A stretch of DNA of 5,836 nt from an uncultured Alphaproteobacteria bacterium (GTDB lineage: Bacteria; Pseudomonadota; Alphaproteobacteria; Caulobacterales; Aquidulcibacteraceae), in the NCBI GenBank assembly GCA_937967725.1, contig CALBSY010000184.1, positions 1 to 5,836 on the forward strand, read 5' to 3'. The notes under the pieces were generated by a model that did no database searches, was not told where the DNA came from, and saw only the letters and a program-made list of their open reading frames with translations. Of the stretch, positions 1 to 5,836 are shown in pieces. The stretch's first letter is position 1; each line of letters begins with the position of its first letter. The position numbers and the translations under genes were made by a program.

Positions 1-609
1 TTTCGGCGCCATAGCGTCGAACAGCGCGGCCATCTCCGCCGCTGATCGCGGCGCGCCGTGCGCGCCATAGAGCGCCGCCGCCTCATGCCCCTCGTCGTAC
101 ACCTGATCCAACTCTCGCCGCGAAAGCGGCCGTACAAAGCGATGGTACGCTTCGAAGAATCCGTACCCCGCGGTAGCGTTCACCCAGTTCAGCAGTTCTT
201 CGTCGTTGGCCCGGTACGGAACGCCCTTTGGCGTCACGCCTTCGACGCGCCCATGCGCGCGCACGACGCCGGCGATCATTGACCGCGCCGCGTCGGCGGG
301 GCCGTATACGGTCACCATCGCCGCCATGCCTGTGCGGCGCATGCGCGCCACCGGGTCGGTGCGGAATGTCGTGTGCTCCCACACGCCGGTGCGCACGCGC
401 GGCTCGGCCAGTTCGAGAATCACGGCGGCGACGCCGCCGATCGTCAGCGCCACTGGATTCTTCATGACCCGCCACGCGACCGAGGTTGGCTTAAACAGCG
501 CCGCCGCGCCATTGGGTTGCGCGAAATCGACGCGCGCGCCTGGCGCGTCGAAATACGAGCGTGCCGCGTCCTCCAGACGCGCTTGCAGCGGCGCGGGCAA
601 TCGGGCCAT
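1..609 (-). CDS. DUF2236 family protein (MpaB / Lcp-type oxygenase), C-terminus beyond the window
   Basis: The minus strand is open from an ATG at 609 to the window edge, giving 203 residues without a stop. The protein matches the DUF2236 pattern: an N-terminal region with P-T-S-V-A-W-R around 41-47, an E-H-T segment near 78-80, R-M-R-R-T at 89-93, a conserved histidine in A-H-G-R-V at 118-122, then Y-R-A-N-D-E-E-L-L-N-W-V and E-A-Y-H-R-F further on. In rubber oxygenase Lcp, a member of this family, an Arg-x3-Thr pair and a histidine about 30 residues later are conserved and the histidine binds haem; R89, T93 and H119 are the likely equivalents. Function beyond a probable haem-dependent oxygenase is unknown; many bacterial members are uncharacterised. 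The start at 609 lacks a strong ribosome binding site, but the frame is closed by a stop shortly upstream and this is the only ATG before the conserved region. It is divergent from argG with a 71-base gap. The real frame is easy to miss because no stop falls within the window. Confidence 0.86.
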   Translation of the reverse strand, partial: MARLPAPLQARLEDAARSYFDAPGARVDFAQPNGAAALFKPTSVAWRVMKNPVALTIGGVAAVILELAEPRVRTGVWEHTTFRTDPVARMRRTGMAAMVTVYGPADAARSMIAGVVRAHGRVEGVTPKGVPYRANDEELLNWVNATAGYGFFEAYHRFVRPLSRRELDQVYDEGHEAAALYGAHGAPRSAAEMAALFDAMAPK

Positions 610-680
610 CGTGCACTTGATATGGCGCAAGCCGGGCGCGTCCGCTATGGCTCGCCCCTGCGGCAAGGAGCGACAGAAAC
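610..680. promoter_or_regulatory. Divergent intergenic region between the DUF2236 gene and argG
   Basis: This 71-base gap must hold, or lie next to, the start signals for both divergent genes. A TTGATA at 617-622 could be a -35 element for argG, but I see no convincing -10 at the right distance, so no promoter is assigned. No ARG-box-like palindrome is evident. Confidence 0.35.
665..670 (+). promoter_or_regulatory. Ribosome binding site of argG
   Basis: AAGGAG sits 10 bases before the GTG at 681. It decides the argG start, since no ATG lies nearby in frame and the next residues (K-K-V-V-L-A-Y-S-G-G) are the usual beginning of the enzyme. Confidence 0.8.
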
Positions 681-1928
<1,248 letters not shown>

Positions 1929-2085
1929 CGGCGGCGCCTCTTACCGCGTCACAGTTTCGGCCAACAAACGCGACCAATCCCGCAACCTGCGCGACGAACG
2001 CGCGCCGCAGCAACGAACCCGCAATCCTAGCGACACATTCCGCGCGCAGTCTGAAGCGGTCGCTCGGGCATGACGGAGGTTTGTC
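1929..2085. other. Intergenic spacer, argG to UrcA-family gene
   Basis: This 157-base stretch has no coding frame I would support. CTGCG at 1987-1991 can pair with CGCAG at 2006-2010, but there is no following T run, so it is not a convincing terminator. I see no clear promoter, though the downstream gene presumably needs one here. Confidence 0.4.
2075..2080 (+). promoter_or_regulatory. Ribosome binding site of the UrcA-family gene
   Basis: GGAGGT lies 5 bases before the ATG at 2086. An in-frame TGA at 2071-2073 rules out any longer N-terminus and so fixes this start. Confidence 0.8.
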
Positions 2086-2376
2086 ATGCAATGTCTAACA
2101 CTCATCGTCATCGCGTCCGCGCTTACGCTCGCGGCCGCGCCCCAGCCAGTCGCCGCCGAGGAGATCACGGTCGACGTCTCCGACGTTGACCTGCATTCGC
2201 AAGCTGGCGCTGACCGCGCGCTAGGCCGGATCCGCCAAGCCGCAGAGCAGGTTTGCGATGTCCGCCGCATCAAACAGCCGCTCAGCGAGCGCCGCGCCGC
2301 GCGGGCGTGCGTGCAAGAGGCGATGGACGACGCGGTCGCCGACTTGAATGCGCCGCTTGTGAGTTCGCGCTACTGA
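2086..2376 (+). CDS. UrcA family secreted protein
   Basis: A 96-residue protein with a signal peptide: a hydrophobic stretch at 4-18, then P-Q-P-V-A-A, with likely cleavage after A24 before E-E-I-T-V. The mature part follows the UrcA layout: a short beta-like segment with V-D-V-S-D-V-D-L at 29-36, S-x-A-G-A-D-R-A-L-x-R-I at 38-49, A-A-x-x-V-C at 52-57, a second cysteine in A-R-A-C-V at 73-76, and A-V-A-D-L-N at 83-88. The two cysteines (C57, C75) could form a disulfide in the periplasm, which is usual in this family. The function of UrcA proteins is not established; they are common in Caulobacterales and Sphingomonadales. Oddly, the leader has no lysine or arginine before the hydrophobic core, and an in-frame stop upstream excludes a longer N-terminus. 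It is convergent with the exporter gene, with only 11 bases between the two stops. Confidence 0.86.
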   Translation: MQCLTLIVIASALTLAAAPQPVAAEEITVDVSDVDLHSQAGADRALGRIRQAAEQVCDVRRIKQPLSERRAARACVQEAMDDAVADLNAPLVSSRY

Positions 2377-2387
2377 CCGCCGACAAC

Positions 2388-3161
2388 CTAGTGAGCAATG
2401 AGCGTGCGCCATAGCATGTAGGCGGCGACGGCGAACACGATGGCGGCGAAGACGCGTTGCAAGGCGCCGCGCCGCTCGGAAAGGCGGGTGGCGAAGCCGG
2501 CGCCAATCAGACCGCCCATGACGCCGCCGCCGATGAAGAGAAGCGCGATGCGCCAATCGACGAGGCCGTCGAACGCGTAGGAGGTGGCGGTGGTTGCGCC
2601 GAACGCACCGACCGAAAAGAGTGAAGAGCCCACTGCTTGCCGCATGCCCATGCCGCCGGCGCCGATCAGGCCCGGCACGATAAGAAAGCCGCCGCCGATG
2701 CCGAAGAAGCCTGAGAGGGCCCCAACGCCGAGACCGTAGGCCACCAGTTTGGGCGCATTCCTCGCGTTGAGCGCGACAGGGCCGCCGCCTTCGCTCTTGC
2801 GCGGGATCAGCATCGCGGCGCCGACCACGATCATCAGCAGGGCAAATAGCGGCAGCAGCACTTGTGCGTCAGTGGCCTTACCTACCGCGGCGCCAATGGC
2901 CGCGCCGATCACGCCCGCGGCGCCGAACAGCACGGCGCACTTCCACAACACGTTGCCGCGCCGCAGGTGGTTCACGAAATTGGCGAAGGCGTTGATTGAG
3001 ACAGCCAGCGCGCTGGTGCCGATCGCCATGTGCGCGTCGGCGACACCGACCACATAGAGCAGCGCCGGCGTGGCCAGAATCGAGCCGCCGCCGCCGATCA
3101 GCGCCAGCACCAGCCCCACGGCGCCGCCGGAAAGCACGGCCAGAATGTCGGGAAGCGTCAT
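2388..3161 (-). CDS. TSUP family sulfur-anion exporter (TauE/SafE type)
   Basis: A 257-residue integral membrane protein with roughly eight hydrophobic segments. It shows the internal repeat typical of TSUP proteins: a glycine-rich turn in each half, G-G-G-G-S at 23-27 followed by T-P at 31-32, and G-I-G-G-G-F-L-I-V-P at 154-163. A short polar stretch at about 121-135 separates the halves. Family members export sulfite, thiosulfate, sulfoacetate and related anions. The neighbours here are a persulfide regulator, a rhodanese and a persulfide dioxygenase, so sulfite (the dioxygenase product) is the likeliest cargo; that is inference. The ATG at 3161 is chosen because it overlaps the upstream stop as ATGA, it begins the conserved region, and upstream extensions in this frame give unrelated low-complexity sequence. 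No good ribosome binding site precedes it, so translation probably depends on coupling to the rhodanese gene. Confidence 0.93.
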   Translation of the reverse strand: MTLPDILAVLSGGAVGLVLALIGGGGSILATPALLYVVGVADAHMAIGTSALAVSINAFANFVNHLRRGNVLWKCAVLFGAAGVIGAAIGAAVGKATDAQVLLPLFALLMIVVGAAMLIPRKSEGGGPVALNARNAPKLVAYGLGVGALSGFFGIGGGFLIVPGLIGAGGMGMRQAVGSSLFSVGAFGATTATSYAFDGLVDWRIALLFIGGGVMGGLIGAGFATRLSERRGALQRVFAAIVFAVAAYMLWRTLIAH

Positions 3162-3691
3162 GCGCCGACGTTGACGCGATTCCAGGGCATCGTCTTCAAC
3201 AGTATCGCCATGCCACACCATCCGGTGGCGCCGGCGAAGGTAAGTCCTGCGCCAACGAACGCCGAGAGCGCAAAGAAGGCGGGGTGCACGAGCCAACCAA
3301 GCGCAACGCCTGCCAAAATCATGAGCCCCGCGGCGATCTGCACTTGTCTCATGATTTCGAGCGGCGCCTTGGCGTTGGCGTGCACTGGCAGCCCGGCCGC
3401 TTTCCACGCTTCAAGCCCGCCTTCGAGATAGTACGCTTGAGCGAAACCGCGCGCCAGCAAGCGGGCGGCGTTGGCCTGCGTGCGCATGCCGGAGCGGCAG
3501 CAAAACACGGCGACCTTGTCGTGATCGCGGCCGAAGTCGTGTGCATCGATACTGGAAAGGGGGGCGAGCCGGGCGCCGATGACATGCTCGCGTGCATGCT
3601 CGTCGCCCTCGCGGATATCGATCAGAACGGCTTCGCCTGCATCGAGTTTGCGCTTAAGCTCTAGTGGGGGAAGGGGATTGAGCGTTGTCAT
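3158..3691 (-). CDS. ygaP: Membrane-anchored rhodanese, YgaP-like
   Basis: A 177-residue protein close in length and layout to E. coli YgaP (174 residues). Residues about 5-105 form a rhodanese domain with L-I-D-I-R-E near 23-28, the active loop C-R-S-G-M-R-T at 65-71 with C65 as the predicted persulfide carrier, and a closing Y-Y-L-E-G-G-L-E-A-W-K-A-A-G-L-P-V segment at 87-103. Residues 114-170 are the YgaP-type membrane part: M-R-Q-V-Q-I-A-A-G at 114-122, two hydrophobic helices, then F-V-G-A-G-L-T-F-A-G at 145-154, W-C-G-M-A at 158-162 and K-T-M-P-W-N at 166-171. Rhodaneses transfer sulfane sulfur between persulfides and acceptors; here it acts at the inner membrane. It sits between the regulator and the exporter with ATGA overlaps on both sides. 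A second cysteine (C64) lies directly before the catalytic one, where E. coli YgaP has histidine. Confidence 0.94.
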   Translation of the reverse strand: MTTLNPLPPLELKRKLDAGEAVLIDIREGDEHAREHVIGARLAPLSSIDAHDFGRDHDKVAVFCCRSGMRTQANAARLLARGFAQAYYLEGGLEAWKAAGLPVHANAKAPLEIMRQVQIAAGLMILAGVALGWLVHPAFFALSAFVGAGLTFAGATGWCGMAILLKTMPWNRVNVGA

Positions 3692-4011
3692 TTGCGTTTC
3701 CGTTTCGGAGGACAGTAAATTTCCGCCAGCGTCGCCAGCACCCGAGCGACGTTGGCGTTGGCGAGGCGGTAGTAGATGGTCTGCGCCTCGCGGCGGGTGG
3801 CCACCAAATCTTCCTCGCGCAGCCGCGCCAGGTGCTGGGACAGCGCCGATTGCGACAGGCCAGAAAGCTCCCGCAGCGCACCTGCCGAATGTTCGCCCTC
3901 GACGAGTTGGCAGAGCACAACCAGGCGCGCTTCGTGCGCCAGCGCTTTCAGCAGCGCCGCCGCCTCACCGGCGCGCCGCGCAAACTGATCCGGGCTAAGG
4001 TCGTAGGCCAT
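3688..4011 (-). CDS. bigR: Persulfide-sensing ArsR-family repressor (BigR/SqrR/YgaV type)
   Basis: A 107-residue winged-helix regulator of the ArsR fold. The DNA-binding part runs from about 42 to 82: A-L-R-E-L-S-G-L-S-Q-S-A-L-S-Q-H-L-A-R-L at 45-64, then the wing with R-R-E-A-Q-T-I-Y-Y-R-L at 73-83. It lacks the metal-binding E-L-C-V-C-D motif of arsenic and cadmium sensors. Instead it has exactly two cysteines, C34 in the second helix (V-L-C-Q-L) and C100 in the last (I-Y-C-P-P), 66 residues apart. That is the spacing of the redox pair in SqrR and BigR, where persulfide joins the two cysteines and releases DNA. It is first in a three-gene operon and divergent from the persulfide dioxygenase gene, the classic BigR arrangement. 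It probably represses both directions and itself. The ATG at 4011 is the only sensible start; it has no ribosome binding site and may lie only a few bases from the transcript start. Confidence 0.93.
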   Translation of the reverse strand: MAYDLSPDQFARRAGEAAALLKALAHEARLVVLCQLVEGEHSAGALRELSGLSQSALSQHLARLREEDLVATRREAQTIYYRLANANVARVLATLAEIYCPPKRKRK

Positions 4012-4020
4012 GGTGACGCA

Positions 4021-4048
4021 TATATATAAGTTGAAACTAAATTAGCAA
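4021..4048 (-). promoter_or_regulatory. Predicted promoter of the bigR-ygaP-TSUP operon
   Basis: Reading leftwards, TTGCTA (4048-4043) is followed after 16 bases by TATATA (4026-4021). The A/T alternation allows other -10 registers, for example 4028-4023. With the chosen -10, transcription would start about 3 bases before the bigR ATG, so the message may be leaderless. The -35 overlaps the inverted repeat at 4038-4059. Confidence 0.5.
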
Positions 4049-4058
4049 GACCTAATAT
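4031..4058 (+). promoter_or_regulatory. Predicted promoter of the persulfide dioxygenase gene
   Basis: TTGAAA (4031-4036) is one base from the ideal -35. After 16 bases comes TAATAT (4053-4058), a moderate -10; a TATATT at 4056-4061 is an alternative with wider spacing. The inverted repeat fills the space between the two boxes and overlaps the -10. Confidence 0.55.
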
Positions 4059-4059
4059 A
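4038..4059. promoter_or_regulatory. Predicted BigR operator (inverted repeat)
   Basis: TAAATTAG (4038-4045) and CTAATATA (4052-4059) are inverted copies matching at 7 of 8 positions, 6 bases apart. The core can be written ATTA-N8-TAAT, which resembles the ATT(x)-N8-(x)AAT form I recall for SqrR-type sites. It lies inside both predicted promoters, so one bound dimer could block both. It is part of a strikingly A/T-rich stretch (4020-4063, 34 of 44 bases) in otherwise G/C-rich DNA. Confidence 0.62.
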
Positions 4060-4070
4060 TTGGACCCGTC

Positions 4071-4075
4071 GGAAG
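4071..4075 (+). promoter_or_regulatory. Ribosome binding site of the persulfide dioxygenase gene
   Basis: GGAAG lies 6 bases before the ATG at 4082. It is moderate in strength and contrasts with the regulator gene on the other side, which has none. Confidence 0.6.
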
Positions 4076-4081
4076 CCAGCC

Positions 4082-4945
4082 ATGAAAGCCCCCCAAGTAC
4101 GCGACTTCTTCCACGAGCCCACCTACACGGTGAGCTATCTGGTCTGGGATCCGGCGACCAAGCGCGCCGCGATTATCGATAGCGTGTTGGATTTCGACCA
4201 GAAGTCTGGCCGCACTGGCACCCAATCGGCGCAGGCGATCTTGGATGCGGTGCGTCAGGAAGGCGTGACGGTCGATTGGTTGCTGGAGACTCACGTGCAC
4301 GCCGATCACCTGTCGGCGGCGCCGTTCCTGAAGCAATCGACCAGCGCGCCGATCGTCATCGGCGAGCGCGTCACCGACGTGCAGAAGACGTTCAAGGAGG
4401 TCTATAACCTCGACTACATCACACCGGACGGGCGTCCATTCGACAAGCTGGTGGCTGACGGGGAGTCGCTGCCGTTGGGCGAACTCGAGATCAAGGTGCT
4501 GCATACGCCCGGGCACACGCCGGCGTGCGTCAGTTATGTGATTGGCGATGCCGTGTTCGTCGGCGACACGCTGTTTATGCCCGATTACGGCACTGCGCGC
4601 GCGGATTTTCCCGGCGGCGATGCACGCACGCTCTATCGCTCGATCCAAAAGCTGTTGGCGTTGCCGGACAAGACTCGGGTGTTCTTGTGTCACGATTACA
4701 AAGCGCCCGGACGTAAGAAGTTCGCTTGGGAGACGACGATACGCGATGAGCGCAATAAGAACGTTCACTTGAAGAACGGCGTCAGCGAGGACGCGTTTGT
4801 CGCCATGCGTGAAGCCCGCGACAAGACGCTCGGCATGCCGGTGCTGATCCTGCCGTCGATCCAGGTCAACATTCGCGCCGGCGAATTGCCGCCCGCGGAA
4901 GCCAATGGCGTGCGCTATTTGAAGTTGCCGCTCGACGCGCTTTAG
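4082..4945 (+). CDS. blh: Persulfide dioxygenase, Blh/ETHE1-like metallo-beta-lactamase fold
   Basis: A 287-residue cytoplasmic enzyme of the metallo-beta-lactamase fold. Metal motifs are intact: H-V-H-A-D-H at 71-76, H-T-P-G-H-T-P at 141-147, G-D-T-L-F at 161-165 and C-H-D-Y at 203-206. By analogy with ETHE1 the single iron is expected to be held by H71, H145 and D162. The segment G-T-A-R-A-D-F-P-G-G-D-A-R-T-L-Y-R-S-I at 170-188 corresponds to the ETHE1 region with the glutathione-contact arginine. The N-terminal block D-S-V-L-D-F-D-Q-K-S-G-R-T at 33-45 is typical of Blh proteins. The reaction is oxidation of glutathione persulfide by O2 to sulfite and glutathione. The gene is divergent from the bigR operon and shares its control region, which supports this role over glyoxalase II or a lactonase. 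No rhodanese domain is fused to it; that activity is supplied by the separate YgaP-like protein. Its stop overlaps the stop of the convergent GGDEF gene by 4 bases. Confidence 0.94.
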   Translation: MKAPQVRDFFHEPTYTVSYLVWDPATKRAAIIDSVLDFDQKSGRTGTQSAQAILDAVRQEGVTVDWLLETHVHADHLSAAPFLKQSTSAPIVIGERVTDVQKTFKEVYNLDYITPDGRPFDKLVADGESLPLGELEIKVLHTPGHTPACVSYVIGDAVFVGDTLFMPDYGTARADFPGGDARTLYRSIQKLLALPDKTRVFLCHDYKAPGRKKFAWETTIRDERNKNVHLKNGVSEDAFVAMREARDKTLGMPVLILPSIQVNIRAGELPPAEANGVRYLKLPLDAL

Positions 4946-5836
4946 GCGGCGTTGCGCGCGCGATCGTGCTTGAGGTCGGTGAGGATCTGGTCGGCGCCGG
5001 CTTGCTTGGCGCTCTCTAGACACGAGAGGGCGCGCGCGATCAACCCGCCGGCTTCTTCCGGCTCGCGGTAGCTGGCGACCCCGGCTGACAGAGTAATCGC
5101 CCCGATTGCGTCTCCCGTGGATTTGCGCGTGAGCTGTTTCGCTTTGGCCGCGCGCCCGATCCGCGCCGCTAAGCCCTCGGCGAGGTCCAATCCGGTACGC
5201 GGCGCGATCATGGCGAAACGGTCGCCCTCGAACCGAGCGGCGAGCATGTCGCCGCGGCTGTGCTCGCGCAGGACCGCGCCGACATAGCGAATGAATTGGT
5301 TGCCGATCTGCTCGCCCCACATGCTGGAGACGCGGCTGAAATCGTCGATGTCGAAGGAGAGCACGCAAAGTGGCGTCCGGTCGGCGGCAGCGTCAGCGAT
5401 GCGCTTGGCCAATGTCTCGTTGAACAGCTTGCGGTTGGCCAAGCCGGTAAGGCCGTCGGTCAAACCTTCCAGCTTGATCGCCTGCAGCGCGGCGCGCATT
5501 TCAGCGATAAGCCGCGCCGATGCCTCGACTTGAGCGGCCATCTGTTCTTGCTGCTGTGCGGCGAGCTGCGCGGCTGAAGCAAGTTCGGCGGACATCTCGC
5601 GCAACGCGTCTGGATCGGTGAGCGCCAAGGCGCGCGAGCCGGCGGCCACGAACTGCGTTGCGCTCTCCCTGGCGCCGGCGCTGGTCGACGTGAGCGAACT
5701 GACGACGTCCCCTAGCTCGCCGGCGATGTTCTCGCTGGTCTCAAGGATTTGTACGGCAAGGCGGGTGTTGGCGAAGTAGCGTTCGTGCAGTGCCGCGTTG
5801 ACGTCGTCGGTAAAGGGGTCGCCGCGACCAACCCAT
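4942..5836 (-). CDS. GGDEF-domain protein with degenerate signature, N-terminus beyond the window
   Basis: The frame is open from the right edge to a TAA at 4942, giving 297 visible residues. A GTG at 5649 could be taken as the start, but the open frame and sensible sequence continue upstream of it, so the gene begins outside the window. Visible residues about 1-80 are soluble and probably helical; about 82-122 are Gln/Ala/Glu-rich and likely a coiled coil, which in such proteins pairs two GGDEF domains. The GGDEF domain starts at D-G-L-T-G-L-A-N-R (127-135) and keeps F-D-I-D-D-F (161-166), but the signature is E-G-D-R-F (203-207) instead of G-G-D/E-E-F. The guanine-contact positions equivalent to PleD Asn335 and Asp344 appear to be Ser and Asn, and no RxxD inhibitory site is at the usual place. 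The fold continues to A-I-T-L-S-A-G-V-A near 246-254. It is likely a non-catalytic GTP or c-di-GMP binding or protein-interaction module. No membrane segment or sensor domain is visible. Confidence 0.93.
   Translation of the reverse strand, partial: WVGRGDPFTDDVNAALHERYFANTRLAVQILETSENIAGELGDVVSSLTSTSAGARESATQFVAAGSRALALTDPDALREMSAELASAAQLAAQQQEQMAAQVEASARLIAEMRAALQAIKLEGLTDGLTGLANRKLFNETLAKRIADAAADRTPLCVLSFDIDDFSRVSSMWGEQIGNQFIRYVGAVLREHSRGDMLAARFEGDRFAMIAPRTGLDLAEGLAARIGRAAKAKQLTRKSTGDAIGAITLSAGVASYREPEEAGGLIARALSCLESAKQAGADQILTDLKHDRARNAA

Noticed and set aside
83..475. 130-codon minus-strand frame in the left region
   Set aside because: It is another frame of the same strand as the DUF2236 gene and is extremely Arg-rich, whereas the DUF2236 frame shows clear conserved motifs.
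1987..2010. Hairpin CTGCG/CGCAG after argG as a terminator
   Set aside because: The stem is only 5 base pairs with a long loop and is not followed by a T run.
2388..3407. A 339-residue version of the exporter starting at 3407
   Set aside because: The extra 82 residues overlap the rhodanese gene in another frame and are Arg/Ala-rich with no family match; the ATG at 3161 overlaps the upstream stop and begins the TSUP domain.
3688..4011. Regulator as an arsenic or cadmium sensor
   Set aside because: It lacks the paired-cysteine metal motif in the recognition helix region and sits with sulfur genes, not with arsenic or metal resistance genes.
4082..4945. Glyoxalase II or AHL lactonase assignment for the metallo-hydrolase
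   Set aside because: The Blh/ETHE1-type blocks (S-V-L-D-F-D-x-K-S-G and R-A-D-F near 173) and the BigR neighbour fit persulfide dioxygenase better.
4052..5368. Long 438-codon minus-strand frame across the dioxygenase and GGDEF genes
   Set aside because: It is antisense to most of the dioxygenase gene and out of frame with the GGDEF gene, has Arg/His-rich composition, and resembles no family.
4942..5649. GTG at 5649 as the start of the GGDEF gene
   Set aside because: The frame continues open to the window edge with plausible helical protein sequence, and the GTG has no ribosome binding site; it encodes an internal valine.

Overview
The window is high-GC DNA with dense, short-spaced genes. 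It most resembles an alphaproteobacterium of the Caulobacterales/Hyphomonadales kind. That placement is inferred from base composition, an UrcA-family secreted protein, and a BigR-type regulator next to a Blh-type hydrolase; no rRNA or other phylogenetic marker is present. I identify eight protein genes and no RNA genes, mobile elements or CRISPR arrays.

Left part (1-2376). A DUF2236 (MpaB/Lcp-type oxygenase) gene runs leftwards off the window edge; its start is at 609. It is divergent from argG (681-1928, argininosuccinate synthase, GTG start with a good ribosome binding site). A 157-base spacer then leads to a small secreted UrcA-family protein (2086-2376).

Centre (2388-4945). This is a complete reactive-sulfur (sulfide/persulfide) response module. 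Three leftward genes overlap by 4 bases (ATGA) at each junction: a BigR/SqrR/YgaV-type ArsR repressor with two cysteines 66 residues apart, a YgaP-like membrane-anchored rhodanese, and a TSUP (TauE/SafE) exporter. Divergent from them, across a 70-base AT-rich spacer, is a Blh/ETHE1-like persulfide dioxygenase. The spacer carries an inverted repeat (ATTAG-N6-CTAAT) that lies inside plausible promoters for both directions, so one repressor site could control the whole module. Inferred scheme: persulfide oxidises the regulator's cysteine pair and lifts repression; the dioxygenase turns glutathione persulfide into sulfite; the rhodanese moves sulfane sulfur at the membrane; the TSUP protein exports sulfite or a related sulfur anion. 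The parts resemble the staphylococcal cst operon in logic, but with a BigR-type regulator, and no sulfide:quinone oxidoreductase lies in the window.

Right part (4942-5836). A leftward GGDEF-domain gene enters from beyond the right edge and ends in a 4-base tail-to-tail overlap with the dioxygenase gene. Its signature reads EGDRF and other nucleotide-contact positions are changed, so it is probably not an active diguanylate cyclase.

The individual families are known. The points most worth checking are the single-operator design with a possibly leaderless repressor transcript, and the degenerate GGDEF protein.
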